Assembly (NCBI GenBank): GCA_963691705.1
Contig: OY829545.1
Location: 27,949,475-28,013,474, forward strand
Length of the DNA stretch: 64,000 bases
Direction of reading: 5' to 3'
DNA from: Viola odorata
Taxonomy: Eukaryota > Streptophyta > Magnoliopsida > Malpighiales > Violaceae
How positions within the stretch are numbered: the first letter of the stretch is position 1; every line of letters starts with the position of its first letter. The translations under genes and the position numbers were made by a program. The notes below the pieces were generated by a model. It worked only from the letters and a program-made list of their open reading frames with translations, searched no databases and was not told the DNA's origin. Below are positions 31,401 to 41,116 of this stretch, in pieces.

Positions 31401-33590
31401 GGACTTGGCACCTGAGACTGCTATATTGTTGGCTCTAGATCCAGAAGGGAATGTGATAAGTGAAGAAGAAATTGACAGTCGGTTGATACAAAAGAACGAT
31501 GTGATAAAAATAATTCCTGGTGCAAAAGTAGCTTCAGACGGTTTCGTTACATGGGGGCAGAGTCATGTGAATGAGAGCATGATAACAGGAGAAGCAAGAC
31601 CAGTGGCAAAGAGGAAAGGTGACCCAGTGATTGGAGGCACAGTAAATGAGAATGGGGTGCTGCATATTAAGGCAACTAGGGTTGGTTCAGAGAGTGCCCT
31701 TTCACAAATAGTTCGACTTGTTGAGTCAGCTCAGATGGCAAAAGCTCCCGTGCAGAAGTTTGCTGATCGTATTTCCAAATGTTTTGTGCCCTTAGTAAGT
31801 AATTTGTTGGTTATAAAAGACGCAAATTCACCATCTCCTTTAAAGTTCAGGTGACTGTATATTTGTTAATAAATGTCTATTTTGTAGGTTATCACTCTTT
31901 CATTTTCAACCTGGCTTACCTGGTTTTTAGTTGGGAAGTTCCATCGCTACCCAGAATCTTGGATTCCGAAGTCTATGGATGCCTTTCAACTTGCACTTCA
32001 ATTTGGAATCTCAGTGATGGTCATAGCATGCCCATGTTCACTTGGATTAGCGACTCCAACTGCTGTCATGGTTGGCACTGGTGTTGGCGCATCTCAAGGT
32101 ATTCTGCTTAAAGGTGGCCAAGCTTTAGAAAGTGCGCACAAGGTAAAAGATCAGTTTCCCATTTACAGAATTGGATATGCTTAAAATTGTTGCATGAGTT
32201 TAGAGAATCTTAGCAAGAAGTAAACAAGACCGATTTCTAAGCTTTCATCCTGCTTGAGTATATTTGTTTTCCATTTAGATATGTTATGATTCCTCCCGTA
32301 TAATTGGTTTGGAGGAACCTATTTATCTTGAATATGCTTATAATGGATCTCATGAATGATCCTGCAGGTGAATTGTGTTATATTTGACAAGACAGGAACT
32401 CTTACTGTTGGAAAGCCAGTGGTTGTCAACACAAAGCTCTTGAAAAATATGGTCCTAAGAGACTTTTATGAATTTGTTGCGGCAACTGAGGTATGCTTCT
32501 CCTGTCAGAAACTCATCAATGCTAGAATAAACTTGGTTTATCATCATACTGTTGAGATCTTCTAACTGCTTCTGCTATTGTAATGTGTCCTTTGCAGGTC
32601 AACAGTGAACATCCATTAGCCAAGGCCATTGTGGAGTATGCTAAGAAGTTCAGGGAAGACGAAGAGAATCCAGCCTGGCCAGAAGCTCGGGATTTTGAAT
32701 CCATTACGGGCCATGGAGTGAAAGCTACTGTCCAGAACAAGGAAATAATAGTAGGGAATAAAAGCCTAATGTTTGCGCACAGCATCGCCATTCCAGTTGA
32801 TGCTGAAGAGATGCTATCAGAAACTGAAGGAATGGCTCAAACAGGGATTTTGGTGTCGATAGATGGGGTACTGACTGGAGTTCTAGCCATATCTGATCTT
32901 CTGAAACCAGGAGCACAAGAAGTCATTTCCATTCTCAAGTCCATGAAAGTTAGAAGCATGATGGTGACGGGTGATAATTGGGGAACTGCCAAGTCGATTT
33001 CTCGGGAAGTTGGGATCGAAGATGTCATTGCAGAAGCCAAACCTGAGCAGAAGGCTGAGAAAGTGAAGGAATTGCAGGTACATATTTCTGTCTTGTTTCT
33101 TTTTTCCTTTACCTCAAGATCTTATAAAGTTATTTCAATTAGCTCAATTGTAATATTTGTTTCCCCTTCACAGGCTCAGGGTTATGTAGTGGCAATGGTA
33201 GGGGATGGCATAAACGATTCGCCAGCACTTGTAGCAGCAGATGTTGGAATGGCGATTGGTGCAGGCACAGATATTGCAATTGAGGCGGCAGATATAGTTC
33301 TCATGAAAAGCAACTTGGAGGATGTGATCACTGCCATAGACCTTTCAAGGAAGACCTTTTGCCGGATTCGACTAAACTACATGTGGGCTCTGGGGTACAA
33401 TCTGCTGGGCATCCCGATTGCTGCTGGGGCTCTTTTCCCAGCTACTGGATTCCGGTTACCTCCATGGATTGCTGGAGCTGCCATGGCAGCCTCTTCAGTC
33501 AGTGTGGTAGTCTGCTCACTCTTGTTGAAGTACTACAGACGACCAAAGAAGCTGGAAAATCTGGAAATTCGCGGCATAATGATTGAATGA
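28486..33590 (+). CDS. HMA5: Copper-transporting P1B-ATPase, HMA5 type (one frameshift)
   Basis: Six exons: 28486-28782, 30405-31794, 31888-32142, 32368-32490, 32598-33077, 33174-33590, all with GT/AG borders and matching phases; about 987 residues, close to Arabidopsis HMA5. Two metal-binding HMA domains carry GMTCSAC (57-63) and GMTCTSC (about 135), followed by a third degenerate HMA-like region. Catalytic marks, in order: TGEA actuator loop, CPC in the sixth membrane helix (about 611), phosphorylated Asp in DKTGT (about 655), HP in SEHPLAKA (about 694) and GDGINDSP (about 859). HMA5 exports or detoxifies Cu(I) across membranes, mainly in roots. In exon 2 near 30856, 'tccgatgactggt' appears to lack two bases: the upstream frame stops at 30866 and the downstream frame opens at 30853 with TGPRNFI. 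Everything else is conserved, so this is a very recent null allele or a sequence error. Confidence 0.9.
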
Positions 33591-34040
33591 CTGATACCGA
33601 TGGTTTCATCCAGTATTTTGTGCAAATGTACAGGCGTGAAGAATTCCACTTTAGGATCAAATAATGAGCTTGAACTGTCTAGATAATCATGCTGTTTGTG
33701 ATATAGGTTGTTTGTCCTAATGGCTTCGCAGTATCCATGTAAATAAATGTATGTCGTCTCAAGCTCCAGGGTTTTATTAATGATTGAAGCCTATGCTTAA
33801 GGTTTGTTTTCCTTTAAATCTTAATCTATCAAGTACAATTTTATCATCTTTTCGCGTTCAAGCAGAGCAATAAGAACAGAAATTCTTTTCAATGCGCAGT
33901 AATACCACAACCCGTACGTACTTTATTATATGATCAGATCTTAAATGTAAGAGTTTTTACAGCAAAACTAAGGTTTTATTGCACATCTTGTGCCACACTT
34001 AAACCACATTTCTTCTTACATCTTCAGCTGCAATCTGGTT
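33591..34040. other. HMA5 3' UTR and convergent intergenic gap
   Basis: The HMA5 3' UTR probably ends near 33760-33790. The gap then runs to the stop of the minus-strand GST gene at 34041. Transcription from the two genes converges here. No other feature seen. Confidence 0.5.
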
Positions 34041-35104
34041 TCAAGCCGATTCAGACTCCGTAGTTGCGCCAGCCGACCTGGCTTGCTGTATTTGTCCTTT
34101 GGCCTTGTAAAGAGTCTGGTGCACCTCATCAAAGTGTGGATTTGTTGCATGTTTTGTGTTCTCAATCCACTGCTGAACCTTTTTATGTGGGTCAAGTATC
34201 CGTCTTTTATGCTCTTCATCCAAAAACTGCATCCCAAAACGAAAATTTCTTTGAGATCAACCAAAATTTCTTTTCTGTCAACAGTACGAACAGATCTTTG
34301 ATTCAGTTCATGCGGCTTTGTTCGCTAGCCTTGTTTATTCATGTAAAGAAAAGAACACTAACATGCATGGGAATGCAATTTACAGACAAACATGCAAAAC
34401 TAGATATCAAAGGCCTATCAGTTCTGAAATATGTACGCATCAAGCATGTAAGTTTACCTCTAGCTGCATGATTTCGCAGACTAGGGCCAAATCTGCTAAG
34501 GATGGCTGATCGGCATCCAGCAAGAATTGAGATTCTCCCTTGAGCCAAAACGACTCGATGGTTGATAGAGATGAAGACAAAAGATTTTCAGCTTCAGCAG
34601 CTGCCTTTGGATCCATTGGAAAGCCTAGTATAGCCCCTAGTACAGTATTCAGAATCAACCCCACTGAAGAAGCATAAAATTAAAAAAAGAATTAGGTCAT
34701 CAGAAATATATATAAAAAGAGAAACAAAAAGCTCAAAGATCTATCAGTGTTAGACATCCCAAAGATGATAAATTCGGATCTTTTTTTGACACGGAGAGAG
34801 GTTAATTATGAACACATGAGAAAGGTAGAGCTTTTAGTTGATGCTATTTATCAAAATTGACTTAACATAACCAATAAATTAAACAAGATGAAGTTATTAA
34901 CTTCTGCAGATATGTATGCATGCCCTAGCTAACATTGTCTGTCGCAAGTAAGTCAACGAAACCAAAAAATAATATTTTCTCAGGGATGTTTCAAATTAAA
35001 CTAACTATGAAGCACCTGAACCGCGGCGTAAATTTGAGTGATGCCAATCCAGTATAGAGTGAACCTTAGCTCTCTTGAAAAGATCAGTTGGATACCTAGG
35101 TTTG

Positions 35105-36923
35105 TGTTACAGCTGGAAGATGTAAAAGGCTTGTAACTTGGGTTTTTTTTAGGAAATAGAGGAAATGTGAGAAAGGTTGCAGCTTTACGGTGGGAATGTT
35201 CAGAGAATAAAGGAATGAAGCAGAATGGAGGATTTGCGCAGCTGGAAAGATAGATAGGAACAATTACCGTAAATAATGGTTCATTGAACCAACTGTAGCC
35301 TCATTGAGAGCAAAATAGATTTTTCACAATAAAAATTCATATATATATTAATGCTTCCTTCCAGCTCTATTTGTAGCCATACATGGACTTCAATTCTTAA
35401 TAAACGGATTCCTAATAATCCTTTAATTGAAAGACAAATGCAGGACCTGCTCACTGCTAACTACTACTAACATAAAAGACAAAGGGATAAATCCAAAAAA
35501 AATTCTTGCAGTCTAATTGATTGACTTTTTTCATCCCTCTGTTTTTTTGAACTATTTTTAGTACTCCGAGTCAATAAAATGACTTTCTCATCCCTCACCC
35601 TAACGCTGTCCGAAGTTTCCGTCTGTTTGTTTACGTGGCGTGCCACATCATCGACTGCTGACGTGTCACGCCACGTCAATTGCCACGTCATTTTTTACCT
35701 TTTCTTTCTTTTTTTCTTTTCTTTTCTTTTCTTCCTTTTCTTTTCTTTTCTTTCTTTTTCTTCCTTTTTCTTCCTTTTTCTTTTCTTCTTTCTTCTTCTT
35801 TCTTTCTTTTTTCCTGCACAGCCACGGACCCATACCCATCCTCCATTCTTTTCTTTTCTTTCCTTTTCTTTCTTTTTTTCTCATTTCTTTTATTTTCTTT
35901 CTTTTTTCTTTTCTTCTTTCTTCTTCTTCTTCTTCTCCAAACTCCCAATCCCACCATCGCCGCCGACCAACACCACCATCGTCACCACCCTCGCCTCCGA
36001 CCTCCTTTTTGCCCGTCGCCGCCACACCCGCGTCACCCAAACCGACAGATCTGGTGAGTTCCATTTCCGTTCTTTTCTTCCCCTCCTAGATCCGCCATTG
36101 CCAGATCTGATTTGGCTTGGGTATGGACAACGTTTGTTTGGGAATTGTAAATTTTTGTTCTTAGGTAGTTAGGTATGGCTGTGGGTTTTTTTTAAATTTA
36201 TTTTTTTGGGTTGATTTGGTTTTGTTGGTGATGATGGTGTTGTTTTGGAGGAGGCCGGCAGTGAGAGATCGGTAGTGGTGTGGGTGTGGGTGTGGTTGTA
36301 GATGCCGACAGAGAGAGATGGACGGTGGTGTGGTGATGGTACTGGCCGGATTGAGATGTGGGTGTTGATTTTGGATTTTGGAAAAGAAAGAAGGTATAAT
36401 AAAATTGAAAAAAAAAAAAAAGAGAAAAATAATAAATCAAAAAACAATGTTGTTTCTTTAATTCTGGGTTGGAAAAGAAAGAAAAGAAAAGAATGGAGGA
36501 TGGGTTCGTGGGTGTGCAGGAAAAAAGAAAGAAAGAAGAAGAAAGAAGAAAAGAAAAAGAAAGAAAAAGAAAGAAAAGAAAAGAAAAGGAAGAAAAAGGA
36601 AAGAAAAGAAAAAAAGAAAGAAAAGGAAAAAATGACGTGGCAATTGACGTCAGCAGTCGATGACGTGGCAATTGACGTGGCACGCCACGTAAACAAACAG
36701 ACGGAAACTTCGGACGGCGTTAGGGTGAGGGATGAGAAAAGTCATTTTATTGACTCAGAGTACTAAAAATAGTTCAAAAAAAACAGAGGGATGAAAAAAG
36801 TTTATCAATTAGACTGCAGGGACTTTTTTTGGATTTATCCCAAAAGACAAACACAAATGCCAGCTGTAAGCTTCCCAGGTAATTCCAATACCTTCCAGTA
36901 GCTTCTAGGGAAGGCACGTGACA
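35105..36923 (-). repeat. 3' LTR of the retrotransposon, with nested TIR element
   Basis: TGTTACAGCTGGAAG..GGCACGTGACA, interrupted at 35484-36841 by a TIR element plus a 10-bp target duplication. Without it the LTR is 451 bp, equal to the intact LTR at 39488. Confidence 0.92.
35484..36841. mobile_element. Mutator-like TIR element nested in the 3' LTR
   Basis: 1358 bp with inverted arms of about 380 bp starting GGGATAAATCCAAAAAAA. Arms run through GTCTAATTGATTGACTTTTT, ACGT boxes (TGACGTGKCA, GCCACGTCA), and a long C/T tract on the left mirrored by an A/G tract on the right. The target duplication is AAAAGACAAA at 35474-35483 and 36842-36851. The sister LTR shows the empty site with one AAAAGACAAA at 39857-39866. 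The loop contains GC-rich sequence (about 35940-36060) that may be captured from a gene but encodes nothing recognisable. Confidence 0.9.
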
Positions 36924-37781
36924 ATACCCCTCGCTTGGAAATTCCTTGCCCACAAGGAATACGAGAGAGGATAGGTTGACTGCAAACGATCAGCCCACTC
37001 CCTTTTTGATGTTGTGAGTTGCATACAGTGGAGTTGCAGGCTCATCCATTGTAATTACTTCCTCCTCACCTTCCTTAATGCTTCCATATTTTGTTAGAAT
37101 TTGTTCGTCATCTTTTGAAACCATTCGAACAACTTGATTAAATTGGCACTTGTGGCCTCTAAGGAGCTGTTGTCCACAGTAGATACACGACCCAATTACC
37201 AAACTTGTTATCGAACCAATGAATACGCCTTTGCTGCCCAAGGATGAATGAGTTGTGGCATCAAAAGTAATGGTGGTTGTTGAACGAGAGGTTTGAATCT
37301 TACTGGTACCCAATGCAGGTTGGTTACTTTCACCATTCGTCTCAGTTTTTTATGCCTGGCTTGGGCTGCAACCTTCCCCAAGGTTAATTCCCAAGTAAAA
37401 CAAAAGTCTGCTTGTGTTACCAGTTGCTTGACTTGATACCTCAAGATGCCTTTGCTGAAGATCATTCCCAACCGCATTATTTGAATTTGATACTATTTCA
37501 TCGTCATGACCATAGTTACAGCCATCATCATCACTTACTGCTACCGTCTCATGAGCAGATATTTCTGGCATATCTTCATCTTCCTCTTCAAGCAATCCAT
37601 ATTCAGAGGCATCTTGTTCCTCATCTCCCATCACAATCAAAAACAATTGCGTAGACTTACACTTATGGCCCTTGAAGAATTTCATTTCACAATACTCACA
37701 TAGCCCTGCAGCCTTTCTTTCTTTTATGGTCTTCAACTCAAGAGTTTGGTAGGGAAGGTCTGTTGGCATTGGTTGTAGGCT
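36924..37781 (-). pseudogene. Gag-like fragment with two zinc knuckles
   Basis: Read right to left from about 37780: a Lys/Glu-rich lead-in, then a zinc-knuckle-like CEYCEMKFFKGHKC (near 37690), an acidic stretch and, after a change of frame, a second knuckle CIYCGQQLLRGHKC (near 37175). The pattern AxGLCxxCxxKxxxGHKC is typical of Ty3/gypsy gag. Several frames are used, so it is decayed. It joins the part at 39115-39412 once the nested element 37782-39110 is ignored. Protease and polymerase are absent. Confidence 0.65.
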
Positions 37782-39110
37782 TAAATGGATTTTGGGTCCC
37801 TGCAGTCCAATTGATTGACTTTTTTCACCCCTCTGACGAATTTTTGACTTATCTCCTCCCTCAACTTATAGCCCAATAATTTATTTCGTCCCTCCTCCTG
37901 ACGCCATCCACATTTTCCGTCTGTTTGCTGACGTGGCAGGCTACGTCATTTGCCACGTCACCGATTGCTGACGTGGCACGCCACGTCAGCAAACAGAACC
38001 GGGTCGAGCTCGAAACGGGTCGAAAATCGGGCTGAATTTTAAATGGTCCCTGCAGTCTAATTTATTGACTTATTTCAGCCCTCTGTTTTTAAAAAGTAGT
38101 ATTACATCCTTCCACTGTAGTTTTATGTTGGATTTCAGCCCTCACCCTAACGTCATTCAATTTTTCCGTCCGTTTGCGTACGTGTCGTGTCACATGTCAC
38201 TGACTGTTGACGTGTCATGCCACCGATTGCTGACGTGTCACGCCACGTAGGTAAAAGCCAAATGGAATAAATAATTTATGGGTGGGCTATTAGTACCTCT
38301 AATTATTAGTTATAATCAATTTGTCCATTAAAATTTAAATATATAAAACAAATGCGAATAAATAATTACAGTACTAATGGCCCACCCATAACTAAATTTA
38401 TATATAATAAATATATGAACAAAACATATATATCTTATTTGAAAACCTAAATATTAATAATTTTATAATAAAATTTAAATATTTAACAACATAATAATTA
38501 ATAATTTAAAACAACCTCGGGTCGAGAGATGATCATATTGTTGGTGCTATTGTTGAAAAAGATAGGAGATAATAGCCAGAGTTTATTAAAATGTTAACAT
38601 AGAAGTTGTCCAGCTCAGTTGATAGAGCGCATGGCTCTGAACCATGATGTCGTGGGTTCGAGCCCCACTTCTGCTCTTTTGCTGGTGTTCTTGTTGAAAA
38701 ATATGGAAGGTAATAGTCATATTTTATTAAAATATTTTCAAACGGACGAAAAAATTGGATGGCGTTAGGGTGAGGGCTGAAATCCAACATAAAACTATAG
38801 TGGAAGGATGTAATACTACTTTTTAAAAACAGAGGGATTAAATAAGTCAATCAATTAGACTGCAGGGACCATTTAAAATTCAGCCCGTTTTTTCGACCCA
38901 TTTCATTATGTTTGCTGACGTGGCGTGCCACGTCAGCAATCAGTGACGTGGCCCGCCACGTCAGCAAACAGACGGAAAATGTGGATGGCGTCAGGAGGAG
39001 GGACGAAATAAATTATTGGGCTATAAGTTGAGGGAGGAGATAAGTCAAAAATTCGTCAGAGGGGTGAAAAAAGTCAATCAATTGGACTGCAGGGACCCAA
39101 AATCCATTTA
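37782..39110. mobile_element. Mutator-like TIR element nested in gag, with doubled TIR heads
   Basis: 1329 bp; outer arms start TAAATGGATTTTGGGTCCCT. About 255 bp inward each arm shows a second head, AAATGGTCCCTGCAGTCTAA, at about 38041 and mirrored at about 38872, and the inverted repeat continues smoothly through it (..GGGCTGAATTTT on one side, its complement on the other). Each arm thus holds two TIR-like modules, about 460 bp in total. Many ACGT boxes (TGACGTGGCA / GCCACGTCA) lie at 37930-38000, 38180-38250 and 38915-38965. The loop (38280-38700) contains a tRNA-like sequence. The target duplication is unclear (aaggcct versus aagcct on the minus strand). Confidence 0.8.
38604..38675 (+). 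pseudogene. tRNA-Lys-like sequence with CTG anticodon
   Basis: The D arm (CAGCTCAGTTGATAGAGC), anticodon stem CATGG/CCATG with loop CTCTGAA, and T arm GTGGG-TTCGAGC-CCCAC with a perfect B box GGTTCGAGCCC are all present. The body matches plant tRNA-Lys(CTT), as I remember it, but the anticodon reads CTG (Gln) and only about four of seven acceptor pairs form. It is therefore a tRNA pseudogene or tRNA-derived SINE head, not a working tRNA. Diverged 50-bp direct repeats (..TTGTTGAAAAA..TTTATTAAAAT) flank it at 38539-38590 and 38683-38733. Confidence 0.6.
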
Positions 39111-39114
39111 GGCC

Positions 39115-39412
39115 TTGGTTGTACTTGAAAGGTGGGGAAAACAGATTTTGCGTGTGGAAATTCATCTCTCTGACATCGAGGAGGTAGATCACGAAATTGC
39201 TGGAAAGTGTGTTGCATATCAGCCATCGATTGCAGCAGATTTATTCTTGATCGTTCCGGAGATCCGATTTTGGAAATTTGTTGCTCGACGCTTGATCGCC
39301 CGCTTTCCATGTAAGATGGCGGGATGTTGATTGGATGACGATTCCATGGTTGTATATTGCTTGGATGATGATTCCATGGCTGGGTGTTGCTTGGATGATG
39401 AAAGTGAGACAT
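39115..39412 (-). pseudogene. N-terminal gag-like fragment
   Basis: A frame starting MSHFHHPSNTQPWNHHPSNI (near 39412) has four short PSN-x-QPW-type repeats, then a hydrophilic stretch ending ..FPTFQVQPRP where the nested element interrupts it. It lies just inside the PBS, as a gag start would. The other half is at 37781-36924. Confidence 0.5.
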
Positions 39413-39487
39413 CAGGTTGTAGGATCACGGAAGATGATGCCTGGGCCTAGTTGATCACAGAGAGCAGGAAGGATGCTCCGCTACCAC

Positions 39488-39938
39488 TGTTACAGCTGGA
39501 AGGTGTAAAAGGCTTGTAACTTGGGTTTTTTTTAGGAAATAGGGGAAATGTGAGAAAGGTTGCAGCTTTATGGTGGGAATGTTCAGAGAATGAAGGAATG
39601 AAGCAGAATGGAGGATTTGCGCAGCTGAAAAGATAGATAGGAACAATTACTGTAAATAATGGTTCATTGAACCAACTGTAGCCTCATTGAGAGCAAAACA
39701 GATTTTTCACAATAAAAATTCATATATATATTAATGCTTCCTTCCAGCTCTATTTGTAGCCATACATGGACTTCAATTCTTAATAAACGGATTCCTAATA
39801 ATCCTTTAATTGAAAGACAAATGCAGGACCTGCTCACTGCTAACTACTACTAACATAAAAGACAAACACAAATGGCAGCTGTAAGCCTCCCAGGTAATTC
39901 CAATACCTTCCAGTAGCTTCTAGGGAAGGCACGTGACA
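39488..39938 (-). repeat. 5' LTR of the retrotransposon (intact, 451 bp)
   Basis: TGTTACAGCTGGAAG..GGCACGTGACA followed by the TSD GTTTG. It preserves the empty target AAAAGACAAA of the TIR element that is inserted in the other LTR. On its left is the minus-strand PBS-like GTGGTAGCGGAGCATCC. Confidence 0.92.
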
Positions 39939-40689
39939 GTTTGTGAAACAAAGAAACTATTGTTAGAGAGCGTCAAGAAGAACTGAACACAAGTGCAAAA
40001 TTCATTGAATATAATAAAAACTCTTGTGATTAAAGAAAGAGCACATAATCAAGAAAACATCCAATCTACGCTATGCGCAGATCAGTACGCATATTGGGTG
40101 AGATGGCCATAGGTATCAAATTTATATAAACCCACACAATCAAAGATTGGAATTCCCAGAAAAGCTGAGGTGAGCAACTGGGACATACCAGTGATCGGCA
40201 ACACCAGGAAATGCAGAGGCGAGATAGGTAAGGATTGCATGACTGCAAGGAACAAATCAACAAATAAACAATTCAATCAATGTATCGAATGTGTTATCCG
40301 AATCAACAGGCGCTTCAAATATCCCAAGTGGGCATTAACAATATGAAACAAAAAGAATGACAAAAGTCCCATATCAAGAATTTCTTCAAATTATACCTCT
40401 TAAAAAGCTTGAAATCTCCATGAGCGATGGCAGGCACTTGTTTCATAGGATTTATCTCTGAAAATTAAATCAATACGGCCATTTTCAGTAACGTTTCCCA
40501 TAAAGTGTACAGCAAAAGTACAAAAAATTGAGGGTGGGTACCCTTCGAATTTGATTAGCTCTCTTAATTACCATTTTGATCCATACAAACTATGCAGGAA
40601 GTCACCTGCAAAAGCATGACAAAATCAAATCATTCCTCAGCGCTTAGCAAACGGAATGAATCATAAAAATATTACTTCAACTTCTTCTG

Positions 40690-40810
40690 TTGAAAAATAT
40701 TTGTATCTTCGGAATCAATTCGAAGGAGTCAGCGCTAAGATGTCCTTGGAAATCATTGCCTCCGAATTCTAAAACTGTGATACAAGAAAGATTGGTAATA
40801 GATAAGATGC
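40690..40810 (-). pseudogene. LRR fragment related to the neighbouring receptor kinase
   Basis: Minus-strand text reads LSITNLSCITVLEFGGNDFQ and continues GHLSADSFELIPKIQIF, matching the segment SSITGLDFGLNDLSGNLSPD of the LRR kinase at about 43500. It is a single-repeat remnant, probably from a partial tandem duplicate of that gene. It lies where the first exon of the GST gene would be expected. Confidence 0.65.
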
Positions 40811-41116
40811 AGAAGATAATTTATCCTCTTTTTGACCTTCATTATATCTTAATTACAGGATGGCTGATTGGAGTTTGTCAAAACACAGCTAGTTCGTTCC
40901 ATTTGTTAACAAGAAAAATGTTAAAGGTCGATCAAGTAATTAATCTTTTTTTATTTCAAAATCAAAATCAAAATCTAGATGTAAAGTGAATAAGGCCATT
41001 GGCACTCCACATGGTCTAGATTTAACAATAGCAATGTTCATGCTTAACTTCCTCTTCTACCATTAGAATTTCCATACTCCGTTGCTAACTTGCACCAGTG
41101 TCATTTGAATGTTACT
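40811..41116. other. Intergenic / 3' region of the LRR kinase
   Basis: No separate gene recognised; probably 3' UTR and spacer of the minus-strand LRR kinase. Confidence 0.4.

Larger units (their letters stand above)
35105..39938 (-). mobile_element. Non-autonomous Ty3/gypsy-like LTR retrotransposon with nested insertions
   Basis: Two LTRs (35105-36923 including an insertion, and 39488-39938) begin TGTTACAGCTGG and end GGCACGTGACA, each 451 bp without the insertion. The 5-bp TSD is GTTTG at 35100-35104 and 39939-39943. It is minus-strand: the PBS-like GTGGTAGCGGAGCATCC follows the right LTR, and a purine-rich AAGCGAGGGGT precedes the left one. The internal region, without its nested element, is only about 1.2 kb of gag-like sequence and has no pol, so it depended on another element. 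By eye the LTRs differ at about nine sites (about 2%). Confidence 0.92.
34041..40457 (-). pseudogene. GSTT: Theta-class glutathione S-transferase, split by an LTR retrotransposon, 5' end missing
   Basis: Five exons match plant GSTT in order on the minus strand: 40457-40397 (INPMKQVPAIAHGDFKLF), 40242-40189 (SHAILTYLASAFPGVADHW), 35095-35016 (YPTDLFKRAKVHSILDWHH..), 34663-34458 (..NTVLGAILGFPMDPKAAAEA..) and 34226-34041 (..HKKVQQWIENTKHATNPHF..). Splice phases agree; for example the Trp codon is split TG|G between exons at 40189 and 35095. Theta GSTs conjugate or reduce peroxides with glutathione through a catalytic Ser in the N-terminal exon. That first exon is not found upstream of 40457; what follows is an LRR fragment. 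A 4.8-kb retrotransposon ends 9 bp before the acceptor of the 35095 exon. Loss of the first exon and this insertion make function unlikely. Confidence 0.85.

Noticed and set aside
35579..36766. Long Phe/Ser-rich and Lys/Glu-rich frames
   Set aside because: C/T and A/G tracts of the TIR element arms read in several frames.
38604..38675. A functional tRNA-Gln gene
   Set aside because: The body is of tRNA-Lys type and the acceptor stem pairs at only about four of seven positions.
38533..38850. 105-codon minus frame containing GSNPRHHGSEPCALSTELD
   Set aside because: It is translation across the tRNA-like sequence; such peptides are common artefacts of tRNA genes.
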